This document shows positions 24,290-35,461 of a stretch of DNA of 64,000 bases, one piece after another. The DNA is from Hirudo medicinalis (Eukaryota; Annelida; Clitellata; Hirudinida; Hirudinidae): assembly GCA_011800805.1 (NCBI GenBank), contig MPNW01000057.1, forward strand, positions 1-64,000, given 5' to 3'. The position numbers and the translations under genes were made by a program. How positions within the stretch are numbered: the stretch's first letter is position 1; every line of letters starts with the position of its first letter. The notes beneath the pieces were generated by a model, which was given only the letters and a program-made list of their open reading frames with translations, was not told the DNA's origin and ran no database searches.

Positions 24290-25032
24290 TCAGGTGAGGC
24301 GACGGCCAATCACAGCCCCAGTTAGCCCAATAACTTCCAGAACCATCTCAGCAAATTGGAAAACTATGTGCTGTATTAGATCTTACTGAAAATTACGATT
24401 AGCAGAAAATTATTTATTCTTGCAACTTATTCTAGTCCGAGTTCAATTTGTCATTGTATCTTGCAGAAGCATTGTAAATATTATTGAATTGATTCATTAA
24501 AATGCTTAAATGTCAAAGAAACATTGTAATGAGTTGTTCTTAATCATTCTTAAACAATCATTAGCAACATCATTCTGAAAACAAGGCAACTCCTCAAATC
24601 TCTTCATAAACTTGAGCCAGAATGATTTCAAACGGGTTGAGCCGGGACATCCTTCAGCTTCTTTGGCAGTCTGATTGTACTGCTGACTTGGTTTCCTATG
24701 AGAAATTGTCTGTCTCATTCAAGAGCTAACAAATAATACTTCAAAAATAAATTCTATTTATACATATATTTTTTCATCTCCTTGGGGACTGCTTTAATAA
24801 AATAAAATTTGGCCTTAGTAAGATTCATGATGAGATCTGTTGATAAGCGACTTGATAAACCACAATGACCACAAAAAGATCACCAGTGATCAAACAAAAC
24901 AACCTTTTTCATCAAATGTCATCAGAGCCAATCTGTCCATGTGGTTAGTGGTATAATCAGTCACTGCCTTGTCATCAGGATCTATTCATAAAGCCAAATG
25001 TTTAAGATAATGGAATTTATCAGCAATTTATT
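24290..25032. other. Spacer between the convergent ZNRF3-like and FRMD8 3' ends
   Basis: Contains 3' UTR-like AT-rich sequence of both genes and one ORF on the minus strand (24506-24718), listed separately as a possible extra FRMD8 exon. Confidence 0.5.
24506..24718 (-). CDS. Possible 3' coding exon of FRMD8 (uncertain)
   Basis: An open frame of about 70 residues, basic and polar (SHRKPSQQYNQTAKEAEGC, LKFMKRFEEL), on the strand of FRMD8 and 3' of its last recognised exon. An AG lies at its start and candidate donors exist in the previous exon, but no single join is convincing. FRMD8 orthologues have a basic, Ser-rich C-terminal tail, so an extra exon is plausible. It may be only a chance ORF or 3' UTR. 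Confidence 0.2.
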   Translation of the reverse strand: MRQTISHRKPSQQYNQTAKEAEGCPGSTRLKSFWLKFMKRFEELPCFQNDVANDCLRMIKNNSLQCFFDI

Positions 25033-28000
25033 TCATCTATTCAAAACATGTTGCAGAGAAATTACAAATTTTGCAATAATTAAATCATTCAGACCATTGA
25101 TTTGTCTTCTGAGGTTAGAAAAGGTTTCGATGAGATTGTCAGCAAGATATGCCTGGGCGGAAATATAGTTCAAACGTGTAACTAAACTTAATTCCAAAAT
25201 AATGATAATTATAAGTATAACTTGTGGGTTGGGCAAACATTTGTTGTGAAACCATGGACTGCTTCATGAGCTTGGTGGTTGGAGAAGTTACAGGCAAAAG
25301 TCACAGGCAATGACTTTTGTCATTTCTACAGAGATCTCCAGGGTCATGAGGTAGGGTTAGGCATGTACCGGAATTCCGGTCGGATCCGATATCCAGCCAG
25401 ATAAAGGCCACCCGGAAATATCCCTTAGCCCGTATTCCGGCATAAATAGATAGCTTTTTATTTAATCTTACTTATTATATAAATTTAGACAAATTTCTTT
25501 GTTTATTTTTAGCATAATAAATGCACTAGCCTCAGTATGTTTTGCCATCAAGAAAATATTTTACAGATAATATGACAACTGTATTGCCAGAATAAGGCAA
25601 AATTAGAGCATGATGTTGACTCTCAAAACAAATATGCTTTCACAACAGATATGTGGAGATTAAAGCATACTATACAGTCTGAAGTAACAGAATTAGGTAA
25701 TGTTATTCAAGATTTTACAGTTAACTTAAGCATTTCATAAACTTCATGTTATTTCAATATATTTTTTTTATAATTTTGGAATTCTTTTTCATAATTTTCT
25801 CAATCAAAAGTTCAGTAGATTTTCAAATTGATATTACATTTTATTTTAGTAATTTAGTTTGTCACTAAATTTTTGAAATTATAATTTTTAGATAAGGATG
25901 TTGCAGTGAATAATTTTGCCGGTGTTGACACACTCAGTAGATCAAGTACAAGTATTTCTGTAACCTGAAGTACTAGTAACCCCAAGTCAAAAGAGGATGT
26001 TGAAATAGAAATTTTCTTTGGTGCACCAATCATAAAACATGAAGATAATCCATTGACATGGTGATGGCAAAATTCATGTCGCTTTCTACAACTGAGTGAG
26101 TGGGCTAAGCATTACTTGGCATCAAGCAGTGTTGCAAGTGAGCGACTTTTCAGTACTGCTGGAGATGTACTCTCAGATGTCAGAAGTCGATTGCTGCTGA
26201 GAGCCGAGCAACTCATATTTCAGTAAATAAACATGCATTTACTTAATTTTAATTACGTATGACACACGACTTAAAGTATAATATCATCTTTAAGTCATAA
26301 TATCTTCTTATAAATTATATGACTTGATATTTATTTTATATGGACCTTTAAATTCAGATACAGATGGATACCAGATCCAGTAAAATATGCTATCCATTAC
26401 ATGCCTAGACAGGGTTAGGGATGGAGTACCAAAAGTCACTGCCTTTGAGTTGTCTTTTGCCCAACACTTGACTAACAATCGATGAACTTAAGACATAATG
26501 CATGCTTAGATATCGGATGATGTGCACGATAGCTACTCGATTATGAGACATAAATTAAAACCCACTATCTTTTAATTATTTAAATTTTTACATACATTTT
26601 GACTTTCATTTATGATGATTTACAAAAGCAGTGTTAATTAGATATGGTGTCAATAGTTATGAACTGTTTTCTCAAAATCCAATATTAAATTGGTTACAGG
26701 CACTTGATTCTAAAAACATGAAAAACCTTACTGCTTTGGAAAAGATTTGGAGAAGTTTGGTGACCTTCCCACTCTCTACAACATGTGGAAAATGAAGGAA
26801 CAGGCAAGGAAGATAATTTGCATCGCTGGATGAAGATTCAGCACACTGCCATGAGAGGTCGTCAAACGGTAAAGTCAGAAGAACCGCCTAGATGATGCAT
26901 TAATAAATTGATTTAGCACCATATATACTAATTTCAGAAGTTCTGAACCATTACCACTGGTGGCTATGTACCAAGCACACAATTAAACTTCCTATCTCAT
27001 GAAGGGAATTCAATCACAAGAGTTGCTTGAAATTATGTAAATGTTCCATGTTTGTTTGTAGAAATAAAAATAGTTGCCTGATCATTGATGCAGATTATAG
27101 TGACACCACGCCTATTAATTGCAATCCAAACAGGGTCATCCAGTTTTTTGCCTTGGTGCTCTGCTTGACCCCTGAAGAATGCTGCCCTGTCGTTAAATCA
27201 ATTTCGTTCACTATTTTTGAAGTATTGATAGATCAGTTATTATAACAATGGGCTGGTTCCATGAATGGAGAAGCTCAATATAAATCTTGTTGATTAAATT
27301 TTATTAAGGCATCCAAATAAGCCAAAGCTCATAAGTCTATTGATTCATACAATATATTATATTGCCCAACACCCACATTGTAAAATAGTGAGAGGAATGA
27401 CATTCACATTTAGGTGAACCTATGCTGATAATTAGACATAGTTTAAACTAATAAATAAGGAATAATCTTTCAAAGTTAGCATGCCAAATATTAAAATTCA
27501 TTATTTCAACAAACCCATAATTTGGCATCTTTCTGCAAATTCCGAGGTAAGCCTTGCAGAGGGATGCCTCATTTTGATTATTGATATCATTAGCCATGTT
27601 GTTGTATAAATTCATCAGCCTGTTCTCTGGATTTTGCTTCCTGTTCATTAAAAGACTTCTTCTGCAATGAACTGGAGGAAGAAGATCTCTAGCTTTGTTG
27701 CTGCAAGTAGTTAAACAAATCTTACATTTAAATGATATCAACTCAATAACTTTCATCAAGATTTCTCACACAAAAAAATCATAATTTGGAAGCACCGTGG
27801 CAGAATCTTGAATACTTAAAGACATGATTTTGGTCTGTAATATGGCCAAATGATCAGCATCTTCGCGATTGACGGGATACTTTCCATGCAGGACATTCTT
27901 CTTCGCTTCACAATACAACAATTTCAATAAGCCAGGGTCTTTTATCTGTTGAAACAATGGAATAAATGTTGTGATCAAAGAATAAAAAACATGCATTGTT

Positions 28001-28805
28001 TCTATCCAAAGAGTGGTATTGAATTTAGAGTAAATTGTGTCTTTAAGTCTAAGCATCAAGCGATTTAAGCATCATAGATGTTCACAAGGCATCCACCTCA
28101 TTCTTAAAGTGCCTAGAAATTCTGGATACTTGGATGTATGACCTTAGATAGAATTTTTTATTGACATTAAAAATATTAAAAACAACTTTTAACAATTCAC
28201 AAGAAAATGAACTAACACTCTCCTCAACCTTGTAAGGCACGTAAACATTTCTTTGTAACATGATGACAGCTTCATCTAAGTACAAATATTGCTGCTAATT
28301 GCTAATATAGCAACAAATATAAAAATAAAATGAAAAAAATATAAAAAACTAAAAACTTTCTAACCTCTTTGCCTTGTCTCTTCATTGCAATGAACATATT
28401 TTTCCAACAATTCCTCCCAATAGCAGACCAATTTAAATGGAACATGGCTCGGCTTCAATTGCAACTCTAAAATCGAAATAAACAAATTCCATAAAATTCA
28501 TTTCATAAAAGTGATGCTAAAGACTTACCCAATAAATCAGAGACAAGCCAAAGGGAAAATACTTCTTTGACATTTCTAATATCATCTTTCTTGACACCAA
28601 GTTCCCTGATTAGCAAATCAAACAAAAACCTGGCATCAGCATTCTGCCCATCTTGAACTTTTAACATGATTCCCGTATCATTGTGGAGATAAATCACAAT
28701 GTCAATTGCTTTTTAAATTTAAAAAAACACATTATCTGATGATCATCAAATGCAGCAAGAAGTTGGCAACATACGTGACTGGTCACTTATGGACACCTGC
28801 GACAT
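25033..28805 (-). CDS. FRMD8: FRMD8 (iTAP)-like FERM-domain protein
   Basis: FERM-fold protein that in known systems binds iRhoms and stabilises the ADAM17 sheddase complex at the cell surface. Minus-strand exons: 28805-28775, 28708-28529, 28466-28365, 28275-28229, 27945-27770, 27700-27515, 27186-27078, 26887-26732, 25152-25033; sum 1,107 nt, 368 aa (human 464). Matches in order: DIVIYLHNDTG and FSLWLVSDLL (F1 lobe), LQLKPSHVPFKL, MLQRNVYVPYK, LLKLLYCEAKKNVLHGKYP (F2), ARDLLPPVHCRR, KAYLGICRKMPNYG, AFFRGQ, LPFDDLSW, and KLLQIFSKA|AYLADNLIE (F3 helix). Intron 7 uses a GC donor (CAG|GCAACT). The vertebrate tail is missing, unless the ORF at 24506 adds to it; AATAAA directly follows the stop. 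The last intron contains a hAT relic. Confidence 0.85.
25358..26407 (+). mobile_element. Internally deleted hAT transposon in FRMD8 intron 8
   Basis: Termini TAGGCATGTA and TACATGCCTA are inverted. Flanks GGTAGGGT and GACAGGGT are a 6-of-8 match, consistent with an aged 8-bp hAT target duplication. Near the right end the plus strand encodes ASSSVASERLFSTAGDVLSD and SRLLLRAEQLIFQ, the transposase dimerisation region, after a TGA in the TW-WQNS stretch. About 1.05 kb remain, so most of the transposase is gone. Confidence 0.75.
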
Positions 28806-29144
28806 TTCTTGTGGAAATTCTGTAAATGTTATAAAAAAAAAAAATTATTTATAAAAAGTAATTATTGCAGATATTTACAAACATTGAAATTCAAATAAGT
28901 TTTTAGATACAAAATATTTTGAACTAATACCAGCAATAAATATCAATTTAAGTGGTTCAAAATATTAATACCTAAGAATAAGCAAACTGTATCATCAGAT
29001 ATCAAGTTTTTCTAAATTACTTTTAATTCATTCCACTATTTATGATGATTTAACATGCCAATTAATATTTCATGATAACAATAACGATCTTAATAAAGAA
29101 ATATTTACATCAAGATCGGTATCAAATGACATATAATTTGTAAA
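28806..29144. other. FRMD8 upstream spacer
   Basis: AT-rich sequence presumably including the FRMD8 promoter. No motif singled out. It ends in the left 9-bp target duplication of the palindromic element. Confidence 0.4.
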
Positions 29145-29418
29145 ACGACGGTGAAGTTGGCAATATGCTGGCAAGAAATTTGACCGTTAATAACTTCGGA
29201 ACGGATTGAGATAGAGTCGAAATTTTTTTTTTATCTGAAAGATATTGACAAGCTAAATATAGTGTTTGTAATAAAAAGTCTGTGTGTTAAGAGNACAAAC
29301 ACTATATTTAGCTTGTCAATATCTTTCAGATAAAAAAAAAATTCGACTCTATCTCAATCCGTTCCGAAGTTATTAACGGTCAAATTTCTTGCCAGCGTAT
29401 TGCCAACTTCACCGTCGT
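29145..29418. mobile_element. Near-perfect palindromic DNA element with 9-bp target duplication
   Basis: Arms 29145-29269 and 29295-29418 are inverted copies of about 124 bp. Their only visible differences are one T/C substitution and one base of A/T-run length. A 25-base loop holds one undetermined base (29294). The termini are ACGACGGTG and CACCGTCGT. ATTTGTAAA occurs directly outside both ends (29136-29144 and 29419-29427), a clean 9-bp target site duplication, the size usual for Mutator-like elements. It has no coding capacity and is a foldback/MITE-type element; high arm identity suggests recent insertion or arm homogenisation. Confidence 0.85.
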
Positions 29419-29577
29419 ATTTGTAAATCTTCCTCAGTATTTAAATGATGAGTAATAATTTCGTTATACTTTTAGAGACCATACATAGAAATCCACAACA
29501 TTGGAAACCCAGGTGAAAAATTGAAAGTCTGTCAAAATCGAAGTTATATAAATAAAATATAAATTACTAAACCTCAC

Positions 29578-29730
29578 AATAAAACTTTTCGAAAGTTTAA
29601 GCAAAATTCCAATGCCAACAATAAGCTCTTTGGCCAACCAAATAAAATCCGGTTTCTTCACGAAAGTTGTTATCGAATTCCCATTTGAAGGCGCATAATA
29701 TGATCGATGCTGGATTGCATCATGCATTTT
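29578..29730 (-). CDS. Isolated candidate exon of unknown gene
   Basis: A 153-nt open stretch bounded by an acceptor (ATAAGCAG at its start) and a donor (ATT|GTGAGG). It encodes MHDAIQHRSYYAPSNGNS, then a hydrophobic part (LAKELIVGIGILLKL). It could be an exon of a small membrane protein, but I find no partner exon and do not recognise it. Confidence 0.25.
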
Positions 29731-29821
29731 CTGCTTATAAAATAATATTAAAAAAAACACTGATAAATGTTTTTTGAAATTTTGTATTTCAGACTGAAAG
29801 ATTTCGTGCGTTAAGAAAAAC

Positions 29822-30674
29822 TAATAACGATAACGATACAGAGTTTGATTAGAGTGGTATATGTTCACCAGAACTTCAAGACCACTAATGTAGAGGGAAG
29901 CTTTCATTGAAGAGAAAGGTTTTGAGGGCGGAGTGAAATCCAATAGATCAGTGTTGGTAATCGAGGGGGGGAGTCTATTTCAGATCTGTGGGCCAACAAC
30001 ATCTATAGACCTGTCATCCAGTGTCGCACGTCGGGCAGATGATTTGACTAGGGAGTCCCTGGTTTCTGATCTGAGCCCTAGCAGGAATTTGTGAAGTGCG
30101 AGTGAAAGGCAGGTATAACGGTGCATGACCCAGGAGAGACTTGAACACGAGTGAAGAGATTTTGTAGTCAATTCTCTGACAAATGCGTAGCCAGTGGAGA
30201 TCATGGAGAGGAAGAGTGACATGGTCATGTTTTCTTTGCGAAGTGCGGGGACAAGTTTGCATTGCCGCTGGCTATAGCAAAGGTGTCTGCGAGAGTATCG
30301 GTTTTGCCAAGATTATCCAGAGGAATTCCGGATTTCGAGGCAATGGGAGGAATTTGGGGACTTGCCGTTCATACTCTTGATGGTTCTCCGGAGTGTGATA
30401 AGGTCAGTATTTCTGTTGAGCCTAGAGCAGAACTTTTGTCAGCATTCCTTCTTGATTACCCATTGAACACATGTCTTTGCCCTCATGTAGCATTCGAAAA
30501 GTCCTCGGTTCCGATTCTCCTGAAGATGTTCTTTTTCCGATTTCTTTCTTTAATTGCCACTCGGTAATTCTCATTCCAAAAAGGTGCGTGCGGTCATAAT
30601 ACGTGTTCTCCTCTAGGTCTTGAAATTCTGTTGTACATAAGCCATTCTAATCAAACTCTGAATCGTTATCGTTA
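29822..30674. mobile_element. Two L2/CR1-like LINE 3' ends in inverted orientation
   Basis: The left side is a minus-strand copy whose tail starts at 29822 (AATAACGATAACGATACAGA). Its minus-strand reading includes RT C-terminal pieces (HDHVTL, VRELTTKSLHS, SSARRATLDDRSIDVVGPQI). The right side ends on the plus strand at 30674 with AATCAAACTCTGAATCGTTA. The block is therefore bounded by inverted copies of the family 3' end. Stops interrupt all frames. Confidence 0.7.
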
Positions 30675-30720
30675 TTATCCGACGGTAATTCCTGGTGTAC
30701 CGAGACATCTCAGCTGGAAA

Positions 30721-30812
30721 GAAGGACAAAGATTGCCTAATGTGCGCTTGATAAGTCATTGCTGATAGGATTAAGGGTCAGCACGTGATTAAGCGGGAAG
30801 TGCGATCCTGCA
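30721..30812 (-). repeat. Fragment of the solo-LTR family
   Basis: Contains AAGTCATTGCTGATAGGATT, CAGCACGTGATTA and GTGCGATCCTGCA in the same order as the LTR copy at 40807-41059, with more divergence. The rest of the LTR is not recognisable. Confidence 0.6.
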
Positions 30813-32085
30813 GTACGAGGAGGAAGAAATTTTATTAACAGGAATGTGATTTACAGAAGCGGTCATAGAACGGTTTGAAACCAGGCAGACTCCAAGAACT
30901 AACAGAACTAACAGATTAACATTGGAACATTATATTGAACATTAATATTATATTGGAACTGGAATGACATAATGTACTATTTCATCAGCCATCAATCTTT
31001 GCTTGAATTATTGTGGAGTCTTGGGTTCAGGGTCTTCGTTGAAGACTCGTCCACAATGGCCTCATGATGTGAATTGTTGACAAAATTCACGAAATAATTA
31101 AAAACCAGGCTTTATAAGTTTAATATATTTGGTCAAAATGGTGTCATGAAGTTAGACAGACGTCCACTGATCAATCATGATTTACATGTTGTATGAGTTG
31201 GTTAAAGCTTCTTTACTGTGCCGAAGTTGATCAGTTGTAAAAATCTAAAATGTAAATGTATTTTGGACTAGGCCGTTAAAAACATGTTTTTTGAAGCTTA
31301 AATGTATTCTATAACTCTCCTTGACTACTTTTAAATATGTAAAAATATTGGATTTCTGAGCTGTCAACAAAGTTGAAAGCAACAAAGTTACCTTGTCCTG
31401 CTTAAACAATTGTATCATAGGATTCAAGTAAGTCATTATTTTATTTCACAAAACGAGGTCGTGGAGGCATGTTGGTGTCTTGACATCGCTACCCAATACA
31501 ATTAATAATAGCCAAAATATTAGTCACGTAATTTTTATTGTAAACTTTTTAATAAAGTTTGACAAGTACCACCTAAAAAAATGCATTATAATCTTGGTAT
31601 TCTTTTATGCAAGTCGATTGAAATGCATATGTTCTAGAGACGTTTTGCCGTTTGAATCTGATGTTTGGTTCGATGTATTAGCCTACATAAATAATCGTAG
31701 TTATTTTCGCTCTTGAAATTATATGTGGTCTTAGTATTAACAAAAATAAAGTGATCCCGAACTTCATGCTCATCATTTAATGTACGCCTGAAAGCTATCG
31801 TAATTTAACATATCATGTAATTCCGATTGTTTGTGTTTTATTTATTTTATTTGATTAAAGTCCGTTGCATAACTAAGATGATTTGGAAAGATTGTTTGTG
31901 TAGATCATTCCTTTTATAAACCCATTTCTAACTTAATTAAATGTAGCCTTTATTTTCATGTTGTTTACAATATTTTTTAGGCGAAGTAAAAATTAAATTA
32001 ATGGTAATTCAATCATCATTAATTAGTAAGAATCGTCTTACAACTATTGCAACTTTTTTAAATCTTGATACTTTTATTCTTTTAG
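30813..32085. other. Spacer upstream of USP20/33
   Basis: AT-rich, with a SINE fragment at 31845-31885. No gene recognised. Short ORFs at 31245-31436 (-) and 31480-31716 (+) lack support. Confidence 0.5.
31845..31885 (-). repeat. SINE fragment
   Basis: GATTAAAGTCCGTTGCATAA followed by CTAAGATGATT, matching 39661-39690 (AACGTCCGTTGCATAGCTAG, ATGATTAGG). Confidence 0.5.
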
Positions 32086-34753
32086 ATGGCAGAAGAATTT
32101 TCTTGTTCACATTTGGGGGTTTTGCCTGAGCAACTGCCAGATATATCAAACATTTCTGCAAATGCATTCTGCTCATCATGTTCTGCCAAGGATCCAAACC
32201 TTTGGCTGTGCTTGCAAGCTGACTGCAACTACATTGGTTGTGGGGAATCTCTGGATGACCATAGTCTCATTCACTCACAAATTACTAAACATCCTCTAAT
32301 TATGAACATGTCAACAAGAAGAATCTGGTGCTATGTGTGTGAAAGTGAAGTTTTGTTAAATTCCCAAAATAATCTGATGAACTCACACAATCAGTAAAAT
32401 AATTTCTACTTTTGCTTTTGTTAGTTGCCATCCCTTGTTTAGTATTTATTCTTTTTTTAGGAATTTGTTTGGTAGTGATAAAATTCAAGCCTGTACTCAA
32501 GGTATGCAGCATCATTTTTCTAGTCTGCATGATTCTGATTCTGATTCTGATGATAAGGACAAAAAGCCCAGAGGTTTGACAGGTTTGAAAAACTTGGGAA
32601 ATACTTGTTATATGAATGCAGCCATCCAATCATTGTCTAATTGTTCACCTCTGACACAATTTTTTCTGGATTGTCCTGGATATGTTATATCTGCAAAGAA
32701 GCCCGATTTATCCAAGACTTACTTGAAATTAATGAGTGAAATGTGGCACAAAAGGAGGTCTAATTATGTCTGCCCCACAGGTCTTCTTGGAGGCATAAAA
32801 CGTCTTCATCCGATGTTCAAAGGTTTTTCCCAGCATGATTCTCAAGAGTTCCTGAGATATCTCATGGACAATTTACATGAAGAGCTCAAAGAACAAGTTG
32901 TGACACTGCCAGAATTTGAGAATGAATCAAACATTCTTAATGATGTCTCCATGAGGTTCAAAATTGCCTCAAGCATTACATCTTCAGATCTTGGATATGA
33001 TACCAGTGACTCATGCATCACAAGTGATCAAAACTCTGCCACAGTGAGTTGCAGCAACAGTTCCCTCACTGCTTCCCAGCATGATAATAACAGCAATTGT
33101 AGGCTTTTGAGTAGCATGGAGAGTAACTGTAAAATTAGCAATCAATTAGAAATTTTGCCTCCAGAGGACAATGTAGAGGAGAGCCAAGCTTCTGGGGATG
33201 GTGCACATGTGATCAAGGATAATGTTGGAAAGCATGTTGATGAAAGAAGCTTCTTGGTCAGTGATTCGGGAAACAAGAAGGAATTATTTTCTAACGATCA
33301 GATTAAAACCACAGTAATGAGCACATCTGAAATAGGTAAAAGAATTGAAGAGGGCCAAAAGACAAAATCATCACCTTTATATTCCAGTATCATTTCAGAT
33401 ATATTTGATGGTCAGATATTAAGCTCAGTTCAATGCATGACTTGTGAAACAGTTTCAACAACTAAAGAAAACTTTCAAGATCTTTCACTGCCATTACCTA
33501 GCTCAGAGCAAATTGCATTCATCAGATCATCAAATAGTGCTGGGAGCATTTCGAATCTTCAAAAGACTTTGCCTGATGAAGCGATGGCTAAAAAGCCCGG
33601 ATGGTTATCCTGGTTCTTCAATCTTTTCCAAGGTGTTCTGTGGTGGCCGACCACTCACCTTCAAGATTGTTTAGCTGCATTTTTCTCTGCTGATGATCTC
33701 AAAGGTGACAATATGTATAGCTGTGAAAAGTGTAAAAAACTTAGAAATGGTGTCAAATATTCAAAAGTCTTGAAACTGCCTGAGATTCTTTGCATTCATC
33801 TTAAGAGGTTCAGGCATGACAATATATTTTCTTCTTCCTCATCAAGTAAGATAAGTAGCTTTGTTTCATTTCCTCTTGAAAGATTGGACATGATGCCTTA
33901 TTTACATAAGGATTGCAAAGATGCTGTTACATCATATTCATTGGTGGCAGTCATATGCCATCATGGAACATCAAGCGGTGGTCATTATACTGCTTATGCA
34001 CTCAATGCCCTTAACAACACCTGGTATGAGTTTGATGACCAAGTTGTGACTGAAGCAGATCTTCAACAAGTGGAAAACTCACAGGCTTATGTTCTATTTT
34101 ACCAGAAGCTGGATGATGTTATTGTTCCTCTTAGGGATAAAGTTGAACAAATTTTTAGCTCAGATTGTAACAGTTTAATGAAGTTCTATATTTCCAGGAA
34201 ATGGTTTTGTAAATTCAACACATTTGCTGAGCCAGGACCCATAAATAATTATGACTTCTTATGCAAACATGGTGCAGTCAAACCACAACTGTTCATGAAT
34301 ATTTCAGATTTAGTTATAGAACTTCCACCAGCATTATGGGAGTTTTTCCATTCGACATTTGGTGGGGGTCCAGCTGTCAATCATCTCATGGCTTGTGATG
34401 TGTGTCAGTCTGAACTGGATTACATAAAAAAACAGCAAGCTTATGAGCTTGCAAAGTTTCTTTATTTGAATAGCATGTTCAAAGAGAGCAGCACAGTTAT
34501 GGCAATAAACATGGCCTGGTTCAGAGGATGGGAGAATTTTGTGAAAGGAAAAACAGATGAAGCTCCTGGGAAAATTGATAATGGACCAATCTGTATCATG
34601 AGGAGTAATTCAAACCCAATGTTGCTAACTAACTCTGCTCATGGGCAGATGTCTGAAGAGTGCTGGAAATTTCTCCACGGAATCTATGGAGGTGGTCCAC
34701 CGGTCATTGTCAAGCAGGGCTTCATCTCCACTCGGCAATATCCTGATAACTAG
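32086..34753 (+). CDS. Ubiquitin-specific protease of the USP20/USP33 type
   Basis: Cysteine protease that removes ubiquitin from substrates; vertebrate USP20/33 act on receptors, HIF1A and centrosomal proteins. Two exons: 32086-32393 (ends CA|GTAAAA) and 32461-34753, 866 aa. Exon 1 holds the ZnF-UBP domain (CSSCSAKDPNLWLCLQ, CGESLDDHSLIH, WCYVCESEV). The USP domain begins PRGLTGLKNLGNTCYMNAAI with catalytic Cys about residue 152; the His box ICHHGTSSGGHYTAYA has His about residue 611, followed by WYEFDDQVV with the Asp. A CxxC pair (CEKCKKL) lies in the fingers. A poorly conserved Ser-rich insert of about 150 residues splits the catalytic domain, as in USP20/33. Two C-terminal DUSP domains follow (NTFAEPGPI, FGGGPAVNHLMACDVC, YGGGPPVI). 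The 2.3-kb second exon is intronless. One ancestral gene probably corresponds to both vertebrate paralogues. Confidence 0.93.
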
Positions 34754-35461
34754 ATGTCTTCTAATATTATTCTTCATTCCATGTTTACATGTGTTTAATG
34801 TTTCTTATAGAGAGATTACATTTTATCAGTGTTTTGAATGACTGAAGGTATTAAAATGCTCTGAATAACTCAGTTTCTCAAAATTTGTTTAAAAAAAGCA
34901 TGTGACCAAGCACCAGATCTTGCACCATGGGAGACTTTTGGCCAGCTTATACCCAAGTTGCTTACAGAGCTGTGAGTCATCGGCATTTCATTTGCCGGGT
35001 CATGATTTGGCAGCAAAATGTGTAATGATTATTGTGAGCTTGCATTGGATATTAAGCCGAAGGAAAAGTGGGCAAACTCATCCATTTGCATCGAAGGTTG
35101 CAGGAAAGGTGGTGGCTGGCTTGTTATATTTATTATAATTATTAGTGATGCTGATCTTCCCTTCTACTAAGCTAGTGGATGGGAAATGTGTGACCCAAGG
35201 CAGTGAGAATGAGTCCACAGAGCAATTTAATAACAGGGCAAAACCATTCAATGAGGATATTTAGTTTTATCATCAGTTTAATAAATATTAGATATTTTGA
35301 GTTTGCTCAAAGCAATTTTGCCCACTAGAATTATCAATAACAATTACAAATTAAGCTTCAGTGAGTTTATTAAATAAAAAGCAAATCCAGTTAGTGGGAC
35401 CAAACTCATCACCAAACAAAAATTGATGAGGGCTCCCTTGAATTTCTGCCAAAATTAAACA
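34754..35461. other. Convergent 3' spacer
   Basis: 3' flanks of USP20/33 and the small membrane protein gene. The ORF at 34902-35138 has no motif. No RNA gene seen. Confidence 0.5.

Noticed and set aside
30262..30567. Overlapping plus-strand ORFs of 65 and 101 codons
   Set aside because: They lie in LINE 3'-end debris, with no motif.
34902..35138. ORF of 78 codons downstream of USP20/33
   Set aside because: No homology recognised, no splice sites, sits in the 3' flank.
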